Assembly: GCF_018139145.2 (NCBI RefSeq)
Contig: NC_059477.1
Location: 18,773,522-18,837,521 of the forward strand
Origin: Gymnogyps californianus
Taxonomy: Eukaryota; Chordata; Aves; Accipitriformes; Cathartidae
Length of the DNA stretch: 64,000 nt
Reading direction: 5' to 3'
The notes under the pieces were generated by a model that saw only the letters and a program-made list of their open reading frames with translations, did no database searches and was not told the DNA's origin. Both the position numbers and the translations under genes were made by a program. The number at the start of each line of letters is the position of its first letter. The stretch's first letter is position 1. Positions 32,492 through 45,535 of the stretch are shown piece after piece.

Positions 32492-35400
32492 ATATAAAAA
32501 CAGATATTGGCCAAAGAGCCTGGGGAGGTTATCACAGAGGGCTGGTGCTCTCAGCCTGGTGCTTTTAGGGCAGTGGTGCAATAGGTCTTACCAAACGTCT
32601 GAAGTCAAGGCATCTGAGATAGTACGGACAGTTTGTGTCAACTATAATTCTATTTGTACTATGATCCCAAGCCTTTTTCCTAAAATCCACCAACTTTTGT
32701 GTTTGGATCTTCAAGCTGCTGTTATAATCCTGCACAATAAATTCAGCTAGTGAATTTAGGGAGAATACAAGGCTTTGTGGCTTCAGAATTCCATCTGAGG
32801 AGATGCATCTGAAAATATTCTCTTTTCCATGATTATTTTTATCCTGTTCTTTGTTAGAGAAAATGTGTAGGAAAAATGTGTTTCTAAACTGTGTTCCTAA
32901 CTATAATAGTTGTTACAAAGCAGGGGCTTTCTTTTTTAAACTCTAGAGTATGTTCTTCCAAATTGCAGCATTTTTTTTCTGGCATTTGTTACTTGGAAAA
33001 GAAAAGATGGGAATGACAGAAGGAAAAGATGAGAAATAGATTACAACAAATGGAATAACTCTTTAGGAGCAGTACAATTTTCACCTCTGGGTGCCACTGT
33101 TCAACTGTTTCTTGTGCAGTGACCATCTGCTTAGAAGTCCAGCTATTATTGGAGAAATATTCCCTGAAAGAAACTGTTAAAGAGATACTGCCTATATCTC
33201 TGGATAATCAAGAAACAAGTTTTGGATGTATGGACAGTAGTTATGCATTGTTCTGATATGCTATTTACATACTGAACAAAGAAACAGTAAACAGTCCACA
33301 TTTGTTCAGTTTAATGAGTGAAGTAGTCCGATGGTTTATGTAAAACTTTTCTGGCCTCTTTAGTTAGAAGTTGAAATGTGAATCTCCTTTCTTTTCCTGT
33401 GTAAATGAGTACTAGTACAGATTTATTAAGTACGTGGATTTACTGTAATCATTCAGTTGATTTAAACAAGTTTTACAATATCAACAATAATTTGCTTTAT
33501 TGCCCACAACCTACTTAATTCAAAAATCTATTGACTGATATCATTTCTTTTCAACTGCTGTGGAACTGTTAATATTCAGAGCAAAATTGATTGCAGTCTG
33601 TGTATCCAGCTGTTCCACCAGATTAATTATATTATGACTATTTCTCCTAGAAACTCAGCCAGGGCAACTCATTGCTAAATGACACTAGACCTCTTCTCTG
33701 AACTGTACTAGGATTTTAATTCTAGTCAAATAGAAATCTTCTATGAATGAAATCAAGTGTGTCATTTAACTCCTTCATTACTATAAGGCTGTGTTTTGGG
33801 CAACATTTTCAAAATCATAACAATTGCATTTTAGGTCATAATGATATGTACCTTTTCTCACCCAGGGAGGAACACTGCTGCTGTCTTGCCCGTACCTTCA
33901 ATCTAGAAGTGTTTTTCCTGCACCGTACTAAGTACTGCAGTCTATCAATGAAAGCCAGCAAGCCTTTTCATATCTGCACACAGACAATGGAAAGTTCCAT
34001 GATAGCCTTATAAACAGGCATGGGCTATATTTATTGCTGTTCAATAGTTCTATATGTGTTCTATATATGCATTTGTTCAAAGTGGTAGAGGAAAAATTCA
34101 GACTAAAACATCTGTTAAAAATTAATTTCAACTTTGTCCCAGATTTGTACATTTTTTTCTATCCAGTTTCATTGGAAAATCCCAAATAAATAGAGCACTT
34201 CAAAATAAAAGAATTTAACTTTATCCTGGGAACATGCAGTTCAGGTTTTGGAAGGGGAAATGTGTAATAAAATGCTGCTCAAATGAAACTGGTAAAGCTG
34301 TAAAATACGTAAGTGGAAACTTTGAGGAAGCTGGCAATGAGAAACTGGAAATCAAGCAGTAATTTAAGTTTCACACAACCACCCTTTGCATGTGTGAGTA
34401 CAAAGGAGAGACTAGGCACAAATGTGAGTCAGAGCTCTCCTCTCAGGAACTGAAGGGACAGAGATTCCCAGCATCTGTTTCCTTAACTATCACCCAGAGG
34501 ATACTGGTGGTAAATCACAGTGAGTAAAAATAGAATCAGAAAACTAGCTCAAAACAAATGAGGTACTGTATTTTGCAGTACTTTTGCAGTAGATCTGTAT
34601 CCAGCTCAGCTTTCATCTGTGTTCAAATTGGATGTGTCAGATTACATTCACTTCTAAACAAATTGTTATTAAAATCACAAGCATGGATAATTAGGGTGTC
34701 CCACAGAATAGCCAGCCAAATTTGATGCCTAAATGGGAGATTTATCCTGCTCACATATTTTAATGAATGCATCAATGTCATTGTTGTCGAACAAGATGGC
34801 CAAACCCTTTGGTAGTGTTAATCACTGCCCTTCTTTTGAAGTGAATGGGCCTACATCAAGTTGAATCAACTCTGGTCTGGCCAAGATACTCCAACTGGAA
34901 GAGTGAGTTTGTATGTATGAATTATTTTAGGTGTCCCATGGTACATAATTTCCGTGTCATCAGTGAAGGCTGAAGTAATGATACTTTGCCTTGAAGGGCT
35001 CTAGTGAAATTTAATTAAAGTACTGTGAGTTCTTAATCTGGAAGACACATATAATTGCAAGGAAAATTCTTATCAACCGTAAGAGTTCAGAATTTATACT
35101 TGAACATCAAACATTTAAAATAATATTTTACCCATTTATTAAAGTTTTAAAATGTTTTAAAAAATGTCAAAGACCAATATGGAATCAACATGTCTTCAGT
35201 ATAGCCTATTTGCTGTAAATAGCCTTGTTATTAGGTATGTGAATATAATGTGACTCTGAGACATCTGAAGAAAAACCCAACCTTTTATTTTAGAAATACA
35301 TTTATTTATGTGCAAATAATATGAGATATTCAGGGAATCTATAATATTTTAGTAAATGATAGTTAGAGATTTCAAGAAATACAGCAGTTTTAATGAATTA

Positions 35401-36660
35401 GATTTTCAGGTAAGAGGAGTTAACAATATTCAGCAGAATTGATCCAGTAAGTTATCATTGACAACTGTTAGTGACTACCGTTTCAATATATACTATTGTC
35501 AAGAGACAATAAAATTTTTGCGTCTTCTTTTAGTGTTTTGCCTCCTCATATTTTGAGGATATACCTTTTTAGTCTTGTTTTATTCATCATAAAAGATCAT
35601 TTAGTTTTATTTCCAACACAAGATGTTTTAAGAAAAGCCTTTTCTTCTAGAGAAGTTCATAATTTTAGTACCAGTAGCCCTAAAAATTCTTGTCGTTGAG
35701 GAATATTTGATAAAACAATAAAAAGCTGACAAAAAAGAGAATAATCATATATGCAATAAATACTAAGAATGAACCACTGTTGGTTAAAAGCTCCCAAGCA
35801 GAAAAGAAAAAGTTTTACAATGAGGATCACCTATCCTACTATCTCCTGTTGCTGTTACATAGAGAGAATTTGATTTAAATCAGTATCACAAACAATGCAA
35901 TAGCAAATTAGCAAGTGGTGTTCAAAAGCATTTAAATTATCTGAATTTCTAATGATATAGAATTTAAAATTCTGAAAAAAATATATTCTTGTACGGTTCT
36001 GAAACCGGCAAACTTAACAATGTGACTCTCATCTAACCATAAGTATCTATTATTTATAGTTCTTTTCATCTTTGCTCTACAATGCATTTAGTCCAGTGTC
36101 CATGTTCTCTAGTTTATCACAGTTACCTTTCTAAAGCAGTTTTCTTTCTTGGCATTTATATAGTTTAGAATCTGGACCTTGAGGTGAAGAGTACATTTTA
36201 AAAGAAAATATTTCTTACATTTTTAGCCAGGTTAAAAGATTTCAATTATTTTTTATTTGGTACTTTGCTTAATTAGAGTCAGGGTTCCACAGCACTATGT
36301 TCTTAAGCTACATGCTATTATGCAAACATTAGCACTGACACAGAGATCTTCCTCTTAAAGAATTTGTGAGTAGACTTTCAAAATGACTAATTGCTCTTGT
36401 AGCCATCATGCCCTATGGCTTTACGATGTATCACATTGAGTAACCAGCATATTGAAAGACAGGAAAACATAACTGAAGAATATTCAAAAGTCCCCTTGAT
36501 ACAATGATGATCCAGCTCCATTCAGTCCCTTGTGCTTGCTTCTGTTTGTGACATGATCATTTCTAGTGATTTTTTTCCAGTAGTATTTGAGTCATGTAGT
36601 GTGGTGAGTGCACCAGCTGCTTCAGGTGCAGATGGCGTTTTCCTTGTATGCTTCTTTTTT

Positions 36661-36681
36661 GGCATTTGGCATTTGGCATTT
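36661..36681. repeat. Three tandem GGCATTT units
   Basis: Exact 7-bp tandem triplicate. Each unit follows T's and so forms a TTTGGCA (NFI half-site-like) motif. Confidence 0.85.
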
Positions 36682-37482
36682 GTTTTCCATTTTGTGTGTT
36701 GACTTATTCACTCAGGAGCTTTAGCAACTGAAACACATCTGATTTGTTCATTGAACATCATACATGTTTTGTCTCGTATCTGCTGCTGAGAAAAGGTGTG
36801 AAAGACCCTGAAAGACACAAGGCAAACAAGGCACTAGGTAAATTAAGTGATGTCAGAATTTTTTTGCTGTCTGTACCTAGTTTTATTGATTAAAAAAAAA
36901 TGAAGCACTTCACCTACATTATATGTATTTTTAGTATAGTTAACATGTATTAATTACCCAAAGCAGCCTGCACGCAGACAATGGCAGCAGTTCTTTTTAG
37001 CAGTGAGGAGAAACCCATAAGAATTTAAGGCCAGTAGTTGTTTGCAATGTGCAATTTCCTATGGTTTTCAAAAGACTTATATTAAGCTAAATTATTTTTC
37101 TGTGCTTTCTCCCACTGACCATGTAGACAGCAACACATTTTTGTATTTATGCTGCCTGTTTTACCATTCTAGCTCTGTTACTGGAATACAGGAATTTGCT
37201 GATTCATTCAGTAATGTTTTGCAACATCCATTTTCACACTGTATTTGGTTAAAAACCCATATGGCTCTGCATGACTGGGAAGCTCTGCTCATAGCTCCAA
37301 AATCAAAAGCTATGAAATGACTAGACTTGTCCGCAGATTGTTTAGTCACTGGAGGCAAGATTTGATGAAACTGTTGTCTGTTGTATTGTAGGAGCCTTTG
37401 TAAGCAATGCAGCTCATTATTTCTTGTCCTAAATGAGTGTCTAGATTTTATAAGTAGTCTTAAGTATTCGTTGATTTAGGTT

Positions 37483-37552
37483 TGTGTATATATGTGTATA
37501 ATATAAAAAATATATATATAAAATATAATATTAACTTTTTAATATATATATG
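37483..37552. repeat. TA-rich simple sequence
   Basis: Interrupted TATATA runs include TGTGTATATATGTGTATA, an A6 interruption and a second AATATATATATG block. It is a decayed dinucleotide repeat. Confidence 0.85.
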
Positions 37553-40500
37553 TACAAATATAAACAATTATAATAGTTTCTGAAAGATGTGTAGGCTAAT
37601 GGAAGTTGGATGCAATCTTAATACAAAATAGAATGATTTCTAGAAATTCAGATACAAAAAAAAGCAAAATACTCATTGCTGTGATGTCTTAGAGAGAACA
37701 CTTTTGAATGAGATGAGCAACAGTGTTAATACTGATGTTAAAGCACTTGCCGCCCCCCCTGCTTTCTTACTGGGTCCTCTGCTGCAGGTGAACAGGAAAT
37801 GGATTGTCCTAAAGTTGTGGGAGGACTTTTATCTGCTTATTAGTAAAGACTGTAACATAGTTGCTAGTACAAACAAAGCCATAACCCTTTCCAAGAAACA
37901 GGAGTTTTGCCATGGGCTTCTGTGGAAAAAAACCAAAACCCACAAAATATAGAAGCCCAACCCTGCTCCATAATGTTTTCTTTCTCTTGGACCTTAGTTT
38001 TAAGCTTCCTTTAGTTTTGATCTGAATTATTAATATATTTAATCACAAAATAATTAAATTTGCATACACATATTATTAAATTTCACCTGTGCAGACAAAA
38101 TGGTAAGGGGTGACCACATGCCTAACAGCAAGGAAGACTGATGTTATCAGCCTACCCTGCTGTTAATACCAGTGAAACAAAGTGAGGTGGAGCAGGGCCT
38201 GACATACCAGTTCACCACTGTCAAAACAGAGATGATGTTCTTCTATGCCCCATGTCAGCTGCTTCTCTTCCCGCTTCAATGTGCGTTTCTACTGCTTGCT
38301 TTGTGGCAGTTGAAATGCTCATTCCATGTCTCTTTGTAACTAAGGATAGTTTTTTGGTGAGGAATTGTGTGCTGCTGATAGAGAGTTAGATGGCCTTGCT
38401 GAGGCATCAAGTAAGTTAGCACCAGAGCTGGTGGTGGCGGAGGAAGGAGGAGGCAGGATCATGCAGCCAGATGCAAGAGCTGAGGGAAGGAAGAAGGGAG
38501 ATGTGCAAGGTCGAGGGGGGAGAGGGGAGACAAGATTTCCCTTTTTTGTACTAGATATAGTACAAGATTATAGATTCTCCCATCTAAAACCTCAACCTCA
38601 ACTGTTACTTAAGAGGTTCTATAAAAGTTAATTATTTTTTTAGCAAGTTGATGCAAAGGGTACTTAAAACTATTGGAGTTATACATGAGAAAATCTTTAG
38701 TTGCCTAACACCAAATCCTACAGGCTGTATTCAGTTCTGAAGTAAATTTTCCCCTGGCTTCAGTTTTTCTGGCAAGTTTTCAAGAATAAGTAGAAATCTT
38801 ATCCAAGTGTCAGATTTGGTCAGTAGCCAATATTTTATAGAAATAGACATGTAGGAAATAGGCAAGAGAGACTAGCTTGAAAAAGGCGCAGCTGGAAGTT
38901 GGATCTCTAAAAAGTCCCTCTACTGAAAGGCAAAGTGGTCTTGTATGTGGTGTTTTCTTGTTTGGAAATATGAAAACTTTGCATGTGTATACTTCTTTCA
39001 GTTTTTACTTGAGTTTTAAGTGGCTGCCTTTGAAAAGAAAAGCAGAAAGGCTACAGTCTGTAATCCTTACATTCCCAAGGTGTGTCCTTTTATCCTCACA
39101 GGGTGGTTTTGTACTATCATGCCAGCTCCTGGACCTTTTATTGCCCTTTTAACAGCCTACTCTAAGTTACAGTTCATTTACACTCAGCTAATGAGCAATT
39201 TTAATTTCTTCTTGTTGTTCAATAGGCACACTTATTTGCAGCACATTACTAGAATTTTTTATATGAATATCAATTCTCTCCTGAGCTTTACACAGTGCTC
39301 TTTGCTATCACACCAGTGTTCTTCATAATAATTTATTTATTTTGACCAAAATTTGGGGAGATAAAGTACCATTATCTCAATTTTACAAATGCAAAACTGA
39401 AGCATGTAGAAACAAGAATCAAAAGAATCTACTAATTCTAGGAGCATGGCTTGACAGTACTGGCTTGTTTTTTCTGAATATCTGGTATTATAATAGCACT
39501 GTATGATATAATAGCACTAATAGTATAGTAACACATTAAAAGCACTGTTTCCATTGATTTCAATTACTCCTGTCATGCATGAAGAACACACATTTGGTCA
39601 TCACTTACTTACAAAAAATTTGCTTTGAGTGACTTGCCCAGTGTATAAAGACTGTGTAAGTCAGTGATAGCATCTAATTCTTTAGAGCAGGTTTCAACTG
39701 CCTTGTTCAAGAAATCATCCATTCTGTTTCTACTAACTTTTAATTCTTTTAATTACATAGCTTAGCCCACTTAACGTAACAAATATTTCTGGTTGTGGCA
39801 AAGAAGATAAAAAGATCTGGAGTGAGAGATGCCAAACATTAGAGGAAAGCTTTATGAAACAACAACCCAGGCATCATTAAAGTGGTTATTTGTTTCATGG
39901 CTGACTGCAAGCATATTAAGTAGAGAATCTGATTTGAGGAGACTTGTGAGGTCCTGAAGGTATTTCTGGAAATATCAGACTGAATTCTGTCACATTCAGT
40001 CTGACTCACTAAAATGAAGGATAGTGGCAATCATAGTGGCTGGACTCCTAAGTGCCGAAGTTGCACTGCACAAGAATTTTCACTGTAACTCCACATTAAG
40101 AATACACCTGCACCCTTCTGCCTTCTGCAGCAAATGAAGCAGTGGAGTCTAAAAAGTCTTCTATAAAAATTCTAGCACAGAGCAGCTCCAAACTGTGCAG
40201 TCAGATAGGGATCCTGTGGAACAATTTATCTGAAGTTCTTTTCTTTCAGTGCTCATCGTCCTCTCTTGTTCCCACTTGAAATTCTCATTTTCTCTGCTTA
40301 TCAGGATGCTTCTAGGTATTGCAATGACTTTTGCTTTAGTTAGGTTTATGGAGAACTTGCAAGTTCAAAGTCTTGTTTAGCTGTTGAAGGATGATATTTT
40401 TCAGTGAATAACAGTCAGCTGGATCTGTGCCTTGTGTACCAAGTTTTATCAACTTGGCTGCTACCTGTAGACTCTCTCATGAGAATTGTTCATTGTTGAT

Positions 40501-43500
40501 GAAATCAATGTTGGTGGTGGTTTGGAACAGCCTGTAGATTTTATTTCTATTTGACTTCTGCTTAATTGGTTTTCTGCATGCATACACAATCTACAAAAAA
40601 TCTGTTTATTTCAAGCAATCACAAACAGAATGGGAGGAAATGTTTCTACTCAAAACTTAATCCACAAAGGACATTTGGGTCAAACAGTTATTTTTATCTG
40701 GCTATTTATAGTGACTAAATGTTATATGAATGTGTCTTGCAGGAGCTGTTTATAGACTAATGGTTGAATCCAGTCCTGATGGAAATATATGGAACTCTGC
40801 TGGCCACATTCAGTTACAACTGGTCTGGATCCGGGCCATTCAATTCAGTAGATTAGTGCAGGAAGTAAATTGGTGTTGAATTTGATTCACTGCAGTTATT
40901 AGGTGTGTGAATATGAAGAAAACAGAGTCCTGTGGAAAAAATATTAACAGCTAAAAATCAAAAGCAATATTTCCATTGGGCATTTCTCCAGTAGGTGTTC
41001 TATGAAGCGTTAATAATATGCAATTAATTCTCTGAATGCAGCATGTGCGCTCTTTTTTATCAGGGTTTTGAATGTTTGTGAAAACAGGATCCTTTCAGCT
41101 CTTTACAAGACACTAAAAATTCTGTCTGCTTTTAAAGCTTGTGTTCTCCTCCTGGGAGTTTGAAGGAGGGTAGACTTCTAAGTTTGCTGAGTATACAGAT
41201 GACTCGGACCAGCCCTGTCTTTGATACACATTGCGGATCCAGATTATACTACTTCAACACCTTATTGTAATCTATAACAACATTTTTGTCAGGCACAAGG
41301 TAAATATGCAGCAAATGTATGTATATGTACATGCTTTTCTTAAGATCTGAAACCCCATTTCTTCATTCTATCAAAATCACAGAACAGTCTTTCATTTATA
41401 CTGTCTACAAGCTTATGCACCTGTAGTTAATTGGATTGACAGTTGGCTAAGATGGAGTATTTTGGGGGAAATGGTAGAAATGTTGGGAGCAAATGACTGC
41501 ACAATTTTTATTCTTGCTTTTATTTGAGCAAGAATAAAAGGATATGACTATTATGTTATATTTAAGTGTATGCCTATACAGTCAATACTCTGTAACTAGG
41601 CTCAGAATCTGTCCAATAGTATCCAAGAATTTTTTTTTTCGATGATTACTACACTATTTTTAATGAAAGGACACAGAACATCTTTACAGATAAGTAATAA
41701 TGGTTTTTCTTTTGCTGTATTTTTAAAGCAAATTGTCAACAGCTGTGATGTAAAATTGGTTATTTCCTGGCAGTTAACACTCAAGTTTCCCATAATAAGA
41801 TTTGTTTTCCTAGCAAACTGATGCCTTGGTACTGTAGGATTAAAATTCTAAATCATCTCAATGAAATGCCTATGTTTCCATTTTTAATTGTTGAAGCCAG
41901 AAAGGGAATAAAACTACATAATTGCAAATGGGTTTGGATTTCAATTTAAAGAGAAAGCTGTCATCTTAAATAAGTCCAATAACTCCTGGGAGCCAAGATA
42001 ATTTTCAAAAGATAATAACTTTGAATAAAAAAAAACCCCAACAACCCAACCTCAAGTGATGGATATTTATAAACAGGAAAATCATTTTCAATTGAAGAGT
42101 AGTCTCTAGAGAACACTACACTTCCACAGTAAAACAATTCTCAGCTTGAATCCAATCCAATTTCATAGCTTTCTACTGTCCTAGTATTGTGCCCTTATCA
42201 CTTAAGATGCTAATTATTTCCCCTTTGACCGTATCATCTGATTCTGATGATATCAAAGCAAACTTAAGTGATTAAAGATACAATTATTGGACATTTGACG
42301 TCATCGAGTGGCAAAGTTCACTTTTTCCTCGTGTTCACTTATAATGCTATTGTCAAAGTACAGTAAAAGTCCTTTTGTATTGTGTCTTAAATGGTACCTT
42401 TTCTATAAATGCTGTGAACACTTACTCCTTTCAGGAAGCAAAGGAGAAAAATAAACACTTTCTGTTATGAATGTGGCTTTTTACACTCTGACTTAACCTT
42501 TAGAAATGAAAAATACAAGGTCAAAAGGTAGTTATGTTAGAAAATATTCACCTATATTGCTGTATTGATTTTTTTTTAAAGGGAAAGCCAATAGCATATA
42601 GTTGCAAAATGCATTCATTAGCCCTAATGGCATGTTTCTAACACCAGTGCTCTAGCAGTCTTCCCCTCCCCCCACTTTCTTTTTTACTGGTTACAGTACA
42701 ACATTTACTAAAAAGTAAAACTGTTCCTTTTTTTCTGTAATATAAGTGATAAATTTGGTGTTACGTGAAGAGGTAATATTTATTTTACGTTCCTATCGCT
42801 TTTCTGAGAAAAATAATAACAGAGAATCAGAACCCTTAATTAACTGTTCTTGGACTGTCAAGAACATGTATTTGAGAAAAAAGGAGCACCTTTGGACACC
42901 AACACAGTAGGTCAGATGATTCTCATTTTATTTTTGTACCCATTTAAATAGTGCTGGACGGTATATAGAAAACTTAGGCAGAGAACAGTTTACATTTGTA
43001 TTCACCTTTGAAGTCTTTAGATTGACAGAGTAGTGTAGAGCAGTCCGTAGGTACACCTAGTGACCAGCAAAAGCCAATAGTAAATGCCTAGGGACACATT
43101 TTTGAGCAGATGTAAAACCAGAAATATACAGAACAATAAGTTATTTGTCTTGTAGTATGGACACTAAAGTGTTATGAAAGTTGGAATTATTTTGGAACCT
43201 GATATAAAGCATTTGAAACCAATAGTTTCTTTCCTTTAATTTTGAAGTGCTTCAGATCAGTAGCAACTTCAGTTTTAAGTCTCATTCAAATCACAGTATC
43301 ATCATCAGCCAAATGCTTTCCTAGCATTGCTGAAACATTGTTTCAACACTGATTTGTAGGAGAAAGAAACCACTTACTGAGTCAGTGAGACCACTTCCTG
43401 AACATTTTAATTTTACGGGAAAAAGAAAATAGTCATAGGATATTGAACACAATAGGCTCAGCACCTTTTTGCTGGGGGAAGTCTGACAGTAATGGGCTTT

Positions 43501-43724
43501 GATTTAAATACTGTTATGCAAAAGTAATTTATCTTTCTTTACGAAATCTAAGAAAACAAGGAAAATGTTACTGAAGTTTCATCTGATGTTTTTCCTATTG
43601 TACTTATAAGGTCAGATTTCTGATGTGAGTGTTTGTATCAGATATATAACTGTGAATCTGAAATGTGCTTTTCCTGAATATTGCCTTAAAATATTGAACA
43701 TTTCCTTTTTTTCTGGAAAAAAAA

Positions 43725-43750
43725 CCCCCAAAACCAAAACCCCCCAAACC
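43725..43750 (-). repeat. G-run tract (C-rich on plus strand)
   Basis: The minus strand carries G-runs of 2, 6, 2 and 5 separated by T3-T4. This is a TTTTGGGG-like pattern with possible G-quadruplex potential, though only two runs exceed two G's. Confidence 0.55.
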
Positions 43751-44439
43751 AGAAAATGACCCAACAACCAGAAACAAGTTAGTATCAGGATTTTCTTTAC
43801 CCCATTTGAGGTTATATTCTGTAGAGAATTTAAAATAAATTCTGTGGAAGAAAGTCCAGAACTATATTATATCCATTTATTAAAAAATACTTGTCTGATC
43901 TCAGATGAGATGTGGACTGTGTAACAGATCCTCAGAGACTGATTAAACATTTTGATAACTTAGTTAGAAATTGGCTATAAATATTTAAAATTGTGAATTG
44001 TTTTAATATTGAATGTTATGTGTTTGTGAGGAAAAGAGAATTTGGGAACCCTGTCTGTATCAGGATCTGTTTCTGCTAATATAAATCAATCAGATTTTAC
44101 AAAGGCTTATGTTACATTACAATGATCAGCTAAAGCAGGCACTGACTGAAGCAGTTTCCTTGGGTGTCAAAAATGAATAAACAATAAAGGGCTTGGTCTT
44201 GAGAAGTGTAATCAAGTTTTTTTGAGAATAATCTGAGATTCCAGAATTGGCATACTCAAATCCTGATACCTGTATCTAACTTAGACTTGATTATTCATTT
44301 TCATATGCCTGATCTCTCTAAGAACATGAAAACTCTTCATGTATTGCCCCTGCTTATCTATCTGTGGTGCTATGTATAACTAAAAGTTTGCTATTCATGT
44401 TACTAAAAATGAAATCTCTTAGTAAAAGGTTACATGATA

Positions 44440-45313
44440 TTGAAAGACGGGGCTATACAATGGCAGATGAAATTAAATGCTGATAAAAGTAAAGCAACTA
44501 ACATGGGAAAAAAGCATTTCCATCTTTATATATGTGGGGATGATCTTTGAATTTTTACCATTCAAGAGAGCGATAACTCCATCATACTAGACTTATGATA
44601 GCTAGCTCTGTGAGGACATCTGTTGAGTGCTGGGTAATGGTAAAATTGAATAAATATTAGGAATTATTAGGAAAAGAATAGGAATCAACCATTGTTAAAA
44701 CCATCATGCAGTTATATCTTCAATACTTGTTTGCACTTCTGACCCCTTCAGCTAAAATTCACACAGTAGAACCAGAAAAGTCGTAAAATAAGACAACAAT
44801 GACAATAAAAGAAATAATTAAATAGATTAGGGTTCTTCAGCTAGGAAAACAGGTAATGAAGGGAAATATGATAGATGCCTGTAAAATGTTGAGAGGCAGA
44901 GAGAAGAGGAATAGGGGTTGATTGTTTTTTCTAATGCAAAAATGAAGGGCCATGAAATTAAGGTACAAGGTGACGGGCTTAAAACAAAGGCAATACATTT
45001 TCAAAAAGTTTAATTTGGCTGGGAAAATTTTTGTCACTGGATGTTGTGGAAGCTAAATTTTACTTTGGTTTAGACAGCAATTAGATAAATACGTGGGAGA
45101 AAAATCCATCAAGGACTGTTAAACACAGATATTACCTCTAGTTCAGGAAGTCTCTCCCACAAATTGCTAGGAGCTGGAAGAATGTCCAGGGAAAGTATTG
45201 CTATATAATTGCTGTTTTAATACTCTTCCCTAGGCACTTATTATTGGCTTTTGCTGGAAACAGGATACCAGGCTACCTTTGTTTTGACCTGCCATGGCTA
45301 TTCTTATGATCTG
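44440..45313 (+). mobile_element. Ancient CR1/L3-type LINE 3' end
   Basis: The stretch follows, in the right order, nucleotide landmarks of amniote CR1/L3 LINE 3' regions: GGCAGATGAAATTAAATGCTG near 44,462 (limited here to the motif itself), AACATGGGAAAA, GGAATTATTAGGAAAAG, GGGAAATATGATAGATGCCTG, GATGTTGTGGAAGC, CATCAAGG, and a terminal GGAAACAGGATACCAGGCTA then GGCTATTCTTATG. The frame is wrecked by many stops and indels, so the copy is old and dead. It is much more diverged than the CR1 at 51.4 kb, and its 3' end is of the GGCTATTCTTATG type rather than ATTCTGTG. Confidence 0.75.
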
Positions 45314-45487
45314 CCCTGAAGATAGCAAGCATTCCTATTGAGTATTTTCCAGTGAAACTCAAAAATCAACATATTCACAATGGGAATAACAGTCCATAGA
45401 GATATCATGGTTCTAAATATTATCTGCCAAGTGCTTTTATGTCCTAGAATTAAAAGTTTGTGTATGCTTACATATATATAAATATAC

Positions 45488-45535
45488 AGGTGTGTTTACA
45501 CACATATGTATGTGCATATACATGCAAACACACCT
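45488..45535. repeat. Imperfect inverted repeat in a CA/TG tract
   Basis: AGGTGTGTTT (45,488-45,497) pairs perfectly with AAACACACCT (45,526-45,535). The 28-nt interior is itself partly palindromic (ACATATGTATG / GCATATACATGC). Confidence 0.7.

Larger units (their letters stand above)
31341..44439. other. Gene-free AT-rich DNA
   Basis: No gene or transposon is recognised. It contains a (GAT)n microsatellite (31,976-32,004), an ATGCAT array (32,461-32,491), a GGCATTT triplicate (36,661-36,681), a TA-rich tract (37,483-37,552), a purine-rich block (about 38,436-38,530) and a C/A tract with G-quadruplex potential on the minus strand (43,725-43,750). Confidence 0.6.
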
